In this document: piece by piece, positions 24,117 to 35,256 of the stretch
How the letters are laid out: each line of letters begins with the position of its first letter
Position numbering within the stretch: the stretch's first letter is position 1
Source: Camillea tinctor
Taxonomy: Eukaryota; Ascomycota; Sordariomycetes; Xylariales; Xylariaceae
DNA: 64,000 nucleotides
Assembly: GCA_022578605.1 (NCBI GenBank)
Contig: MU394052.1
Span: forward strand, 682,001 to 746,000
Direction: 5' to 3'
Notes under the pieces: generated by a model
Seen by the model: the letters and a program-made list of their open reading frames with translations, nothing else
The model's database searches: none
Told to the model about the DNA's origin: nothing
Program-made: the position numbers and the translations under genes

Positions 24117-24147
24117 ATGAGTGAGTGAATGAGTAAGTGAGTGAATA
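24107..24147 (+). repeat. GAGT/GAAT tetranucleotide repeat across the DCL2 stop codon
   Basis: About ten imperfect GAGT/GAAT units cover the last codons and the stop codon of dcl2 and run into the 3' UTR. Because the unit is 4 nt, copy-number change would shift the frame of the last few residues only. Confidence 0.75.
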
Positions 24148-24943
24148 GTGATGACGATAATTATGGTTTAAGATTAGGTTAGTTTAGAATAGAATAGAGT
24201 TGATCGTGCCGGTAAGGTTAAAGAACAGTACCTACCTGAACCTACCTGAACCTGCCTGCCTTATAGAATAACTGTCTGGTCTGCACCTACTTAAACTATA
24301 CCCAGTGGGTCAAGAAGATGTGAAGTGATTGGTGGTTTTAGGTCCTATAAAGTTTAACAGGTTACCTAAGTATGGAACGCACTGACCAAGTATGAGAAAC
24401 GCTGATCCCTAATCCGTAAACCCGTTAACTTAATCGACCTGGATCAGGTCAGCGCTTGTGCTCCCGTATTTCCGTCTAATGTATTCCGTATTCCGTACTT
24501 GCTTGCTACAATGACATACCTGCTTTCATCCTTCATCAAAATATCTAACAGCATTGCGACAACTTGCTCCCCTTCCTTCGAAATCAAACCAAAGTAATTT
24601 GATACGCATGACGGCAGGCTCCGAGAATTCTATCTTTTCTTTTTATTTCCCTTTTCGCCTTTAAACCAACTAAGGTTATACTATTACGATAACGAACAGC
24701 ACCGACTCTAACTCCAACTCCAATACCAGCACCAGCACTAGCACCAAACCTACTTGAAAGTGAATACAGCGACGATACAAAAACTACTTCTTCTACATAC
24801 CATCACGCAACGAGCTGCTGGTCTTGGTTCACCCAATTGACCCCATCTCGTTGCGAGGCGACTGTCTTTTCTCTACTCCCAAGACCCTGACGACCATGTG
24901 GCCGTGTTCATGAATCGTCTCCTTCCGTTGAAGGAATGTCATA
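24117..24943. other. Intergenic region dcl2 / rgp1
   Basis: It holds the dcl2 3' UTR and rgp1 promoter. Three near-repeats of CTACCTGAAC/CTGCCTGCC occur at 24232-24260. CCAACTCCAATACCAGCACC-like repeats at about 24708-24746 probably lie in the rgp1 leader. No gene seen. Confidence 0.55.
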
Positions 24944-27529
24944 ATGCCGCCCACCGAAGGCTCAAGTAACATCCGAGTCTTTATAAGATGGGATGACCAA
25001 ACCGTATTCGCTGGCGAGGAGATCAAGTGCCATATAACCTTCAAGAACATTGCCCCTAGCTCAAGCCAAACGCGGCCTCCCTCCAACCAAAACCATATCT
25101 CCCCGTCTACGCTCGCCGATCGACTGAGGCAGCCCTCGCCTCTGCTTAGCCCTCGAGCGAAACCAACTAATGGACTAACCCCCCCGGGTTCCTCACGGGG
25201 CCATAGGTCGACGCTATCCTTAAATGTACCCTCCGGCAGCTCGCGCTTTAGAGCTGCCACTCAGCAATGGGCTCCTCCGCAATCCTCACCGCAACGATCT
25301 GGTCATACCCACAAGCGATCGCTTTCTATTATATCTATAGGCTCCACCGCCACTGTTGAAGAACAATTACACGGAAATGGGAGCCCTACTCAGGTCCAGA
25401 AGCCTGCTCGGGGTCATGGACGGTCTGCGAGCCTGCAGATATCGCCGCGCGCCGCAACATCACACGGACCCCAGTCGGCCACCCTGCCACGGCGCTCGCC
25501 TTTTACGCTAGAAAACTCACCTGTATTCAACAACCACTCCTTTCCCCCCACGAAGCATGCCTTTGGCCAACCCTCTAGAGCGTCCACTGCACCGAATACG
25601 CCTGCCTCGAGCAGGCCACATACTGGGAGGAAGGGTTCGGTGCAGATGCCAGACTTCAAATTTCCTTTAGCTCCATCGCCTTTATCAGCGTCAGCGGGGT
25701 TCTCACCAGGTGCCGAAGGTACCGATTACCTCACATCACCTGGTTCCGGGACCACCGAGACCGTTACTATACCGGTACGTTCGAAGGACACCATACCCAC
25801 CATCGCAGAGCACTCGGCGCCGGCTGCGCGCATATTGTCATCCATTAGTATGGCTGGCGGGACGCCTAGAAGCAGTGGCGAGTTCTATTCTTTAAGCAAT
25901 AATTCTTCGGAAACCTTGGCATCAGAATATGTCACACGCCCGTTACCCGGACGGGCACCTCACCTACGGCGGGTTTCCGCCTTATCAGGTATAAGTCAGG
26001 TAAGATTGCCTGAATCCTTGATGATGGGCTATGCCCAGGTCCAAGGGTCCTTTACACTAGACGGATCCCTTATCAACCTGGGTCCTTTCGAAGCTGTTAA
26101 GCGGAAAGCTGTATTGGGTGGTCAAGGTGGCGGGGTTATAGGAGTTGAGACGTCAAAAAGAGGCAGCGGTCTCCTATCTGGCTTTGGTTGGGGTGGCCTG
26201 GGTAGCTCTATCGGAGAGCTACTCGGGGGCGGCGAACTCAGCAGCATCAAGGACATGCGTGGAGTTGCCAGCTCTAAATCCATTCCCCTATTATCTACTC
26301 CACAGTCTATATTATTTGTGGACCTGCAGTTAGGTCCAGGAGAGAGCAAGACCTACGAGTATTCCTTCAAGTTACCCAAAGGTCTGCCTCCAACGCACCG
26401 GGGCAGGGCTATGAAAATATCATACAGCCTGGTGATTGGTACCCAGAGGGCTGGGGGTACTAAAGAACAACAAGTGCGATCCGTCGACATACCTTTTCGT
26501 GTCCTCGGAAGCGTGAACAGCCACGGCGAGATTCTGGGGCACGATTTGCTTTCTCCCTACATTATTCTCCGCGACCTCGCAAAGGTCCAGTCTTACGATA
26601 AGGGGTTAAACATTGCGCCTGCGAAGAAACGAGGCAAACACTACCAGCGAGAGTCTACAATAGACGGCTTTTTACACTATGTTGACGAGCTCCTCGACCG
26701 TCCTCGCAATGGTCTCGGGCTGTTGTCACCGACTGCCACTGCCACGACTTCACGTCGCACCTCTGGTTATGAGGAGGCCACCTCCGCTAAGGAAGCGATT
26801 GACCTAGCTATCATCCGCTCGAACCTGTCGTCGGAATCGGGCCAGAGCAGTAATCGGTTCGAGATCGCGCGAAATGGTCGGCGTGTCGGCGTTGTTATGC
26901 TAGCGCGTCCCGCTTACCGACTCGGGGAGTCCGTTAATATGGCCATTGACTTCACCGGCGCCGAGATACCCTGTTATGCTGTGCACGCGGCACTCGAGAC
27001 TAGCGAGCGCGTCGAGCCAGCCATGGCCCTGCGCAGCGAAGCCAGCGTACATCGCGTCACACGGAAGATCCACGGCAGCTCGAGCGAGGCGACCCTTTTT
27101 GCGCGCCGCATCGTCTTTAATCCCACGATACCCATCACCGCCACACCCGAGTTCGTAACGAGCGGCCTGAGCCTCGAATGGAAGATCCGCATTGAGTTTG
27201 TGGTTCCCTCGTCTTCTTCAGCGGCGAGAAATTATAACAGTTACAACGGAAACGGTATCAGTAATGGCAATAGCAACAACGAACAGGACTCAGACCCCGC
27301 GTCGTCCTTGTTGTCATCATCGTCGTCCCTGCAGAACGGAGGCGAGCCGCATCCTCTATTGGAGGAGATCTCGCGTGACGACCGTGGCGGTCTCGTGCTT
27401 GTAGCCGCAGAGAACCTCGAGTGTGAGAGCTTCGAGGTCGCGGTGCCGCTACGGGTCTACGGCGCTGTATGTAATGGCCTGGAGCGCCTCGAGAGGGATG
27501 AGGCGCTCGAGGAAGGGCTTGTCGTGTAA
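24944..27529 (+). CDS. rgp1: Rgp1, subunit of the Ric1-Rgp1 Ypt6/Rab6 exchange factor
   Basis: With Ric1, Rgp1 forms the Golgi guanine-nucleotide exchange factor for Ypt6 (Rab6), needed for endosome-to-Golgi retrieval. A single open frame encodes 861 residues. The arrestin-like N-terminal strand pattern (IRVFIRWDDQTVFAGEEIKCHITFKN) is followed by a long Ser/Pro-rich low-complexity region (about 45-330). The conserved Rgp1 core then starts with QGSFTLDGSLI and includes FVDLQLGPGESKTYEYSFKLP, GRAMKISYSLVIGTQR, IPFRVLGSVN and the C-terminal ESFEVAVPLRVYG. A poly-Asn/Ser insertion lies at about 750-785. The low-complexity insert makes it longer than yeast Rgp1 (663), as usual in filamentous fungi. 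Start ATG is preceded by a stop in all nearby upstream frames, so the start is likely. Confidence 0.9.
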   Translation: MPPTEGSSNIRVFIRWDDQTVFAGEEIKCHITFKNIAPSSSQTRPPSNQNHISPSTLADRLRQPSPLLSPRAKPTNGLTPPGSSRGHRSTLSLNVPSGSSRFRAATQQWAPPQSSPQRSGHTHKRSLSIISIGSTATVEEQLHGNGSPTQVQKPARGHGRSASLQISPRAATSHGPQSATLPRRSPFTLENSPVFNNHSFPPTKHAFGQPSRASTAPNTPASSRPHTGRKGSVQMPDFKFPLAPSPLSASAGFSPGAEGTDYLTSPGSGTTETVTIPVRSKDTIPTIAEHSAPAARILSSISMAGGTPRSSGEFYSLSNNSSETLASEYVTRPLPGRAPHLRRVSALSGISQVRLPESLMMGYAQVQGSFTLDGSLINLGPFEAVKRKAVLGGQGGGVIGVETSKRGSGLLSGFGWGGLGSSIGELLGGGELSSIKDMRGVASSKSIPLLSTPQSILFVDLQLGPGESKTYEYSFKLPKGLPPTHRGRAMKISYSLVIGTQRAGGTKEQQVRSVDIPFRVLGSVNSHGEILGHDLLSPYIILRDLAKVQSYDKGLNIAPAKKRGKHYQRESTIDGFLHYVDELLDRPRNGLGLLSPTATATTSRRTSGYEEATSAKEAIDLAIIRSNLSSESGQSSNRFEIARNGRRVGVVMLARPAYRLGESVNMAIDFTGAEIPCYAVHAALETSERVEPAMALRSEASVHRVTRKIHGSSSEATLFARRIVFNPTIPITATPEFVTSGLSLEWKIRIEFVVPSSSSAARNYNSYNGNGISNGNSNNEQDSDPASSLLSSSSSLQNGGEPHPLLEEISRDDRGGLVLVAAENLECESFEVAVPLRVYGAVCNGLERLERDEALEEGLVV

Positions 27530-29844
27530 TAATTTTTTTTAGAAAGAGAGAACGGCGGATAATAACGAGAAAAGGAATATAATCCTTATCGTCTACTTTT
27601 CTCCTTCGTCCATTATTCAGATCTCTGTCTCCCCCTTTTTTTTCTTCTATAAATTTTGGTTAAAGACTTTTTGGATAACGCTTAAGGGAGTATATGGGAT
27701 AAGGATATGACTATGAGAGAAGAGAGAAATATTTTTAAAAAGGGCGTTAGAGAATAGTCTGAGGGATGAGAAAATAGGGGATAATGGTTTAGGAGACAAG
27801 GAAAGAGGGAAAAGAGTAGGGAAGGAAGGAAATAGGGGGGGAAGGGGGTTGAGGGAACAAAAATAAATGAGGAGAGAACAAGAAATACGATGAGAATTAG
27901 GAAAGAGGGATAGAACAGAAAGAAGAGATGAATTCTGTTTTCTTTCTCATTAGGTATTGTTCATCATCCATCTTTACCTTACTTAGTTCCCCACAATGTT
28001 CTTTTTTTCCTTCTTGTCTACCTATTCTGCCTATCTGTGTTACTATCATGGTCTATTTTATTACCATCGTCATCATTATCATTATCAGCTTTCTAGTTCT
28101 ATCCCCCCCTTTTAGTGGCGTGAATCAGTGGTGATAGGCGTTGCTGTTGTCGTTGTTATAGTTCGAGAAGGGATGGGGAGGAAAGCAAAAGACGGGAGCG
28201 ATAGATGGATGTGTGTACGGATTAGGTAGGTAGGTAGGTACTTCGAGTCAAGTATCTAATGAGGGACTCAACTGACTTGGACATTTTATGGATGGGATGG
28301 AAATAGTTGTTTGTTTGAATAGGGGAGAGGGAAAGGGATAGGTCTGAAACGATAAGAGAGACGAGAGACATCAAAAGGAACAGAAGAAGGGGGGGGGGGG
28401 GGGGGGGCTTGCTGCATGGCGAAGAGATGATACGTGTATGTATATATTATTAGTTTACATTTATAGACGGGGGAATAGCGAGATAAATGGATAAGGTCAT
28501 TGTCGTCGCATAGCGTAGTTAACCAACCTTAACTTGCGTTGACCTAAGCACTTTTATACTAGGCGCGTTGCATGGAAAGAACTGAAGTTGTTCATCATTC
28601 GTATGTATGAAGGAAAGGGAAGAGCGTCGTCCCAAGGTAGAATTGTCTACTTCATCGTGACGAGAACGAAAACCAAACTTCTTAGACACCTAATTACTTT
28701 TTCTACTTTACACCTAAGCAAAGGGTCAATGCTGATATCGGGAAGAAAGTGAAAAGGGGGAAGCAGGTGTAGACCAGGGATTTCTTGGTAGTAAGCTAGT
28801 CAGACTAAAGGAAGCCTTATATACCACGATAATACTGTAGTCTATCGCCAGATGTCCCTCTCTCCTTTCTAAATCTCTCATTTTCGCTCCTCCCTTTAGG
28901 TTGACTTACATCTATAATCATTCTTACATTTATACCAGTCAGACAGGCCCTGTTTAGCGAGCTAAGAGCCAGTGAGACGTTATGTACTGTCCCCCCCTTT
29001 TTTTCCCTCTTCGACCCGAGAATACAAAATCTTATCAATGAAAAGCAGGAGTATGTTTTTTACATGATCATCTTTTTTTTCTATAGTACGAGCCCCGATG
29101 AATATACATAACCTATATGTAGGGGTGTGTATATACACGTATGTGTGTTTGGGCTTGGGGGGTAAGGTAAAGTAAGTATGCAGGTATCGATCGGAGATAT
29201 ATAAATAATTTTTTTCTTCTCTTTAACAAGAACAAAACAACAAAAGGAGCTCCAAAAAGGCCAAGAACAAAACAAACCCTAACCAGGCCAAGGCTTTCCC
29301 TTGCGTCTCCTGCCCAGGCACATATTATATGTATGTGTCTGTGAAAAAGGACCCGAGATTATAGGTTAAAGGCGAGGGAAGTTCCCATCCCCCTTTCCCT
29401 CCATACCTAGGGTAACCTGAAAAAAATCCAAATCCTAGGAACTCCGTATTAACTCCTGCCCAAGTGGTATCATCATGTTAGGGGATAAGTGTCTCGACGA
29501 ATGTAAGGACGCTCTCGCCCTTCATCCCCCTTCCCTCCCCTTTCATATTCCTACAACGCCGGGACCTTGGAAGTATTTTCTCTCCAGTCCCCCCTTTTTG
29601 CTAGGTGTATACTGTGGTTTTCAACCCCCACAGAAAATAAGAATGATAATGATGATGATAACATCCAGGGCGCCTGAGTCCTACCGCCGCTGTGCCCATC
29701 CGCATATTCTTCCATAGAATTTTTTTTGCTGCCTATAATCCTCCTTAAGCTCCACACCTGAATGTGATCTCTCCCGAGTCAAAGTACCAAAAATACAAAG
29801 GAACAAAACATGAAAAAAAAAAAAATGAAAATGAATATCCGGAC
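27530..29844. other. Convergent intergenic region, rgp1 / WD40 gene
   Basis: About 2.3 kb of 3' flank with purine-rich DNA. A run of 19 G lies at 28389-28407, and a GGTAGGTAGGTAGGTAC motif at 28225-28241. Small frames (27928, 29475) have no family resemblance. No RNA gene recognised. Confidence 0.5.
28389..28407 (+). repeat. Homopolymer of 19 G
   Basis: An uninterrupted run of 19 guanines in intergenic DNA. It could form a G-quadruplex and is prone to sequencing length error. Confidence 0.9.
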
Positions 29845-32800
29845 CTAACTAGTACCGCTGCTAGAACCGGTACCGGAAGACCCAGGTCGCCCTCCAGGGT
29901 AGTCCGAGTCGCCATCCGTGGTATATCGGTAGCTGAGGCGCAGTTTCTCGTCGAGGAGCGAGACTAGTCGCTCCGAGTACTGGTCTAAAAGACTACTCAT
30001 GGTATCGGCCATGAGCTTGGAGCTTGCTCTGTCGCCCAAAGCAACAGCTGTAAGACGGAGCTCTTGATCGAGCTCAGCTAGCACATCCGGGTTAATGGAA
30101 TCTGAGGAGGCAAGCTTTTTTCGATATGCACGTAAGCTTCGGCAAGTCTGTTCTGTGGCCGTATTCAGAGCGCCAAGAGACCCAAGAGCCCTTAAATTAC
30201 TGTTGCTTTTGGTTCTAGATGAATTCAGCCCTTGAAGAGACGGACGCTTGGTCACTCCTCTCGTTTTAGGACTATCAGGTGGGCTACCAGACTGGCTGCC
30301 AGTCGTCGAAGGTCTCCTGGACGAAGTCGTTTCACCAACAGCCGAAACTGGACTCAATTGGTGTATAGAAGGGTTGGGGGGTTTCGTTGAAGCTGTTGTT
30401 GATAGGTTGAAGAGGGATCTTTTCTTTGCGACCGTCCTTGAAGGGGATCGCTTCCCGCTAGCGGGCAACGAGCGCTGAAATTCAGCTAATTCTGTCTTGG
30501 AAAGAACGCGGCGTAGCGTAGGCCGCGCCGCAGCAGGGCCCTCTCGCGTTGGGGTTTGGTCGCGGTTCGCAGAACCCCCTAACCGATCCTGCAAGTCCAT
30601 CTCCCATATCATAATGGTTCCATCGGAACCAACACTTACTAACGTCCGATTGTTGTCATCGTCTTCGATCATCGTGACACCATTGATAGACTCAGTATGG
30701 CCCCATTCCCTATCTAGGAAAAGGCCGGTCTGAGCATCGTATATCCTAATGGATTTATCCGTGTTGGAAACACCAAGAAGCAAAGCAGGATCGTTATCGG
30801 TAGCTTGGCGGATGGTGAGAGAATCCAAAACTACGGACTCGATGCCGCTTTCATCGAGGCATTTAAACGAGTTTATAGCCTTTTTCTTTTCTACGTTGAA
30901 AACGCAGACAGATCGATCCAAGAGTGAGACGAACACTAGTTTCCCGTCAGGTGACATAGCCATCGAAGACGGCGAGCCCTTTATAGGGAGAGACTTGGAC
31001 GTGATGGCTGCTCTCGTATCCGGCTCGCCCTCTTTCGTGACGAGATCGTGTATTTGCAATGTCCGGTCCAGTGAGCAGGTGATGAACTTGTTAGCGGAGG
31101 TGATAAGAACTTGGGCTACCCTGGCGGAAAATTCCAAGGTTTGGAAATGTTCAAATGCCCCGCCAGCCGTCTTGTGAAAAAGTTGAGCGGTGCGATCACG
31201 GCCGCAAGATGCAATGAGGAAGTTAGTCTTGTCTTCAAAAATAGAAATAAATTGGCAATCCGACGAGTGCGCTTTCATCGTCGAGACACATTCCTTGGTT
31301 GCGAAGTCGACGATTCGGATGATCCCAAGCTTATCTCCCGTGACGAAGAAAGCACATCCTTTGGTGGCCCGAATTGTAGTCATTTGATTAGTTGACCCGA
31401 GTTCGTCATCAAGGTACGCGTCTTCCAGCGGTACCTGGAACGAGGATTTTATTCGGCCATCGACATCCCAAAGCACCACTTCTCCAGATGCTGACCAGCT
31501 GTAGAAGTCTGCATCTGCTGCATTTGGACGTGACAAGCCCTCGACACCTTGGATCGCATCCCGGTGCCCAGGTATTGGGATCGCAGTTTCGATATCAATT
31601 TTCGTAGGAAGGTGGCCGAGTTTCATGATATGAATTGAACGTTTGGCATCGAGAATTACCATGTTTTCCTTTAGGAACCCTAAAGCAAGAAGCCCCGTGG
31701 GCATGGATGATTCTGAATCTGCCTGGAGACAGTTCGCGTCGCCCTGTAGTAATGGGGCCAAACCAACAGCGACGAAACCACCTGACTTTCCTCCAAGATA
31801 AGCAGTGCCTTCATGAATGGCAACGCAAGTTGTTGCTAATCCACTTCCGAGGGTGAGCGTCAACTTCATCTGCTTGTCTGTGTCATCAAATAGACACACG
31901 TCTCCGTTCTCCGTGCAAATAATAGCCTTCGTGTCGTCAATGGCTGCTGCGCACGAGAAAGTCGCCTCTATCATGTCGCCAAGCAGGACATTCCGGCCAG
32001 GCAACGTCTTTTGGGGCTGGGTCGCCATGTTCGGGTCCGGCATGAGTTTCTGTTTGGATGGAGCTGGCGAATGGGCCTCATCGATCCTCCATACTTTGAT
32101 ATGACGCACGCCCAGGGTAACTAGATTGTTGCCCACCCAGACCATTCCACGGACATAAGAAGTGCACCTGTTCTGCTGGAACAGCATGGCAGCACCAGTC
32201 TTGGGATCGACTTTCCATATGTACAGGAACCCATCGTTGGCGGAGCCCAGAGAAGCAAGATAGCGGCCATCGGAAGACCAAGCAACGGCCTTGACGCCAT
32301 GCGCATGCTCGCTGATGGAGACGAGTGGGGTATCAGATGAGTGGTCCTCAAGACTGTAAATAAGAACACGCGGGGAGTAGCCCGTCTCGCCGACGGCCAA
32401 AAACCTCCCGTCCTTGCTCAAAGCTAAACAGGTTGCGGCCTTGATACGCTCTCGACTCGTCCAAGTCTTGGAGGCTGGCGAGTCAGACCAGTCGTAGGAA
32501 GTTTCCCGCACAGAAACCCTGTTCCGGCTATCATTGGCCTTGGGGGTGGAGGTGGGGGTTGAGGGCGAGTAGGGATAGGTCTGCGTGTTGTAAACAGGGA
32601 GGGCCGTGGGGCGGGCTCGGAAGAATCGCTGTGAATACTCATCGCGATCCACGTCCACATCTACAACCACAACAGCTCCACCGGCAATGTAGGCAAACGC
32701 GGACTGGACAGCAGCAAAACCGAGGGGGGAAAGACAAGTGGTGCCGACGACTCGCTTCAGTGATAGGCGCACATCGGAAGCCGGAGGAGGTCGGCCACGA

Positions 32801-32886
32801 TGGGGGGACCGGGCAGGACGTGGACGGTGAAGGAAAGGTGAGCCAGAAGGGGTTGGTTTGGGCCGGTTGGAGGGAGTGGATGTCAT
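29845..32886 (-). CDS. Large WD40-repeat protein, WDR62/MAPKBP1-like
   Basis: This is a 1013-residue single-exon protein with two adjacent WD40 propellers. The N-terminus is basic and disordered (about 1-40). It is followed by LKRVVGTTCLSPLGFA and repeats visible as AVAWSSDGRYLASLGSANDGFLYIWKV, VRGMVWVGNNLVTLGVRHIKVWRI, YSWSASGEVVLWDVDGR, IASCGRDRTAQLFH, ITCSLDRTLQIHDL and LVSVGSDGTIMIWEMDL. From about residue 770 it is Ser/Arg-rich and disordered, and the C-terminal 130 residues form helical, charged sequence. The arrangement of two propellers with a long C-terminal tail is that of animal MAPKBP1/WDR62 (JNK scaffold, spindle pole), to which fungal proteins of this kind are usually compared. 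Cellular role in the fungus is not known from sequence. Confidence 0.8.
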   Translation of the reverse strand: MTSTPSNRPKPTPSGSPFLHRPRPARSPHRGRPPPASDVRLSLKRVVGTTCLSPLGFAAVQSAFAYIAGGAVVVVDVDVDRDEYSQRFFRARPTALPVYNTQTYPYSPSTPTSTPKANDSRNRVSVRETSYDWSDSPASKTWTSRERIKAATCLALSKDGRFLAVGETGYSPRVLIYSLEDHSSDTPLVSISEHAHGVKAVAWSSDGRYLASLGSANDGFLYIWKVDPKTGAAMLFQQNRCTSYVRGMVWVGNNLVTLGVRHIKVWRIDEAHSPAPSKQKLMPDPNMATQPQKTLPGRNVLLGDMIEATFSCAAAIDDTKAIICTENGDVCLFDDTDKQMKLTLTLGSGLATTCVAIHEGTAYLGGKSGGFVAVGLAPLLQGDANCLQADSESSMPTGLLALGFLKENMVILDAKRSIHIMKLGHLPTKIDIETAIPIPGHRDAIQGVEGLSRPNAADADFYSWSASGEVVLWDVDGRIKSSFQVPLEDAYLDDELGSTNQMTTIRATKGCAFFVTGDKLGIIRIVDFATKECVSTMKAHSSDCQFISIFEDKTNFLIASCGRDRTAQLFHKTAGGAFEHFQTLEFSARVAQVLITSANKFITCSLDRTLQIHDLVTKEGEPDTRAAITSKSLPIKGSPSSMAMSPDGKLVFVSLLDRSVCVFNVEKKKAINSFKCLDESGIESVVLDSLTIRQATDNDPALLLGVSNTDKSIRIYDAQTGLFLDREWGHTESINGVTMIEDDDNNRTLVSVGSDGTIMIWEMDLQDRLGGSANRDQTPTREGPAAARPTLRRVLSKTELAEFQRSLPASGKRSPSRTVAKKRSLFNLSTTASTKPPNPSIHQLSPVSAVGETTSSRRPSTTGSQSGSPPDSPKTRGVTKRPSLQGLNSSRTKSNSNLRALGSLGALNTATEQTCRSLRAYRKKLASSDSINPDVLAELDQELRLTAVALGDRASSKLMADTMSSLLDQYSERLVSLLDEKLRLSYRYTTDGDSDYPGGRPGSSGTGSSSGTS

Positions 32887-35256
32887 CTTGCTGCCATTGA
32901 CGAGCTCAGAGATGATAATAGAGAGAGCTAAGGCAACTAGAGGAGGGGGGGTTAAGGTAAGACTCTCGAACCACCTTGTTAACAGCCAGGCTCAGATGAT
33001 AAGAAATCCAGTCCTAGAAGATTCTATAATGAGGTAAAAACAGGTAAGGATGTCCTTCTCCCGGTGCCTGAGATCATATGGGACAGACACGGGAGACAAG
33101 GTGAGTGGAGCCGGAAAACAGCGGTCTGACAGGTCTAGAAGAAGAAATGTCGAGCAAAGATAGTCAGGTGAGGATCGATGAGGAGGATCAATGAGGAGGA
33201 TCGATTATGGGACTCTCTCTAAGAAAAGAAGAAAAGAAGAAAAGAAGGGGGAAAAAGAAAAAAAGGAAAGAAGAAAAAGAAGGTAATGATGGGGAAGAAA
33301 GAGGATTCAAAAGCTGGAGGAGGCAAAAAACAAGGTCAATCAACGGTCAAAAGCTATAGAACAAACATCCCCATTTTCTGCTTCAGGGTTTTGACTTACA
33401 GTGACGAGAAGTGGAATCTACCTAGGTTTTTGACGTGGAAACCTAAACGCGCACGACCATAGACACGGGCGCGAACAACATTAAAAAAAAAGAGATATAT
33501 AAGAGTCAAAAAAGGGAAAGACAAGTCTGGGTTGGAATGGACTGGAAGAGAAGAAGGGAGTTTCCTGCTACTGGTTGCTGCTAGCTAGGGCGTAGTAGCA
33601 ATCGTGGTAACCGTAACGGTGATGACAATATAGTAGCAGTAACAATAGAGTAATAACGGTAGTAGTAATGGGTGGTGGTTGGTAAGGAGAGTTAGTTTCT
33701 TTCTCTTATCTGCCTTCTTCCTCTTCTTTTCTCTCTCGTTCCCCTCTTCTCTTGTTGTTTTTTTTTCCCTCCTAATTTCGGTACCTGACCTTGAGAAAGG
33801 AATTCACGATGATGGCTTGCAGATGCAAAAAAGCATGGCTAGCTAGGGCTAGGGGGTGTGGGTATGAGGACATGCGACTTGACTTTGCCTTTTTCGCCCT
33901 TCTTAAAATCTCCCTCCCTTAGAAAGAATAAAGGATCGATCGAAAAGGAAAAGAACAATAGAAGAAGAAGAAAAAAAGAAACCTTGGTAATAAAAATAAA
34001 ATAAAAAAAAGTTGTTGATATTATGAGAGTCAGCTTAGGCTTGAAGCTAGCTAACTTAAGATAATATCGATCTTTTTTTATTTTTGTTATAATATTTTTT
34101 TTTCTATCTCGTTTTCTCGTTTTCCCTTTTAGATATTGGTGTCAACCCAGAAAAAGAAGTGACAAAGTAGGGGGGTTGGCGGGGAGGAACCGAGAACCAA
34201 TTTCGATTGGACAATATTTTTGGTCTAAAGAGCTCTGGTGGGTCCAGTTGGACTCTTTTGGGTGTGACGACTTCTCTTGGAAAGGATACCACCCCAGCCA
34301 CTATTAGCCACTAAACTTTTAGTCATGTACCTATCTACCTACTTACACAGGCATGTACATATGTAGGTAGTTGCAGGTAGTTGCAGGTCCCCAGTCCTCT
34401 CTCTCTTCACCATCTCCAGTCAGCACCTTCAACGTTGATGTACCTAATTAGCTGCACGTAAAGCATGAATATGCACATGACGTTTCTTTTTAGGCTTTTC
34501 TGCATTTTCTGCATTTTCTGAAGAAAACCCCCCAGAGGGTACTGATAAAGCAGGTATCTAAGCACTACCTAAGCACCCAGTACCTTGTGCTAAGCTTAGA
34601 TTGGCTGGGGCGGTAATGTCACTGCGCAGAGGTCTGGGCCAGACTACCGGAACGGACAAGACGAAATGAGCTTAGCCAGGGGCCCCTGAATGATATCACA
34701 AGCACACTTACACCAATGAATTCTAGGTAGCCAATCTTGTAAGTTATACCTCATTGTAGATCCATCAATCACGCCTATCTATTTAACCTTCATACCTAAC
34801 CTAACTCAACTTCAATGATGCATTGGTATTGTTCGCGTCGCTAGAAACGCTCCCCAATTGCAAATTTGTGAGGAGAGACGCATCTACCTTCTCCAGCAGC
34901 CTTTATCCATGCTTTTCCCATCACTCCCTTAATCCGATGCCTCCTTTTAAATGACCATCACCACATAATGTTACCTAACCTTAGGTAGGTAGGTCTATAA
35001 TAATAATTGGTGCATAATAGGGGAGAACCGTGTGCTATAGAGCTGAACGTTCATCCTAACCACCCGTGCGTATGAATACGGCAATCATCCGAGCTAGCTC
35101 CATAAACTCCCTACCTATATCATAGATATACTGGACTATTTTTAATGTACACCCACATCCCTGCGCATTTCGCATTTAAATGACATCGAGGGAGAATTTT
35201 ACGAAAAGGTGGCGTTTCATTCGCAGGGAGACTCTCGGGACCTCTATAGGAGGTTC
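32887..35256. other. Long intergenic region upstream of the WD40 gene
   Basis: About 2.4 kb between two minus-strand genes, probably a long leader plus promoter. It contains AAGAAAAGAAG repeats (33222-33290), GTAGTA/GGTAAC-like trinucleotides (33590-33680), pyrimidine tracts (33695-33775) and TAGGTAGTTGCAGG direct repeats (34361-34388). No gene is supported, including the small frame at 34104-34301. Confidence 0.5.
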
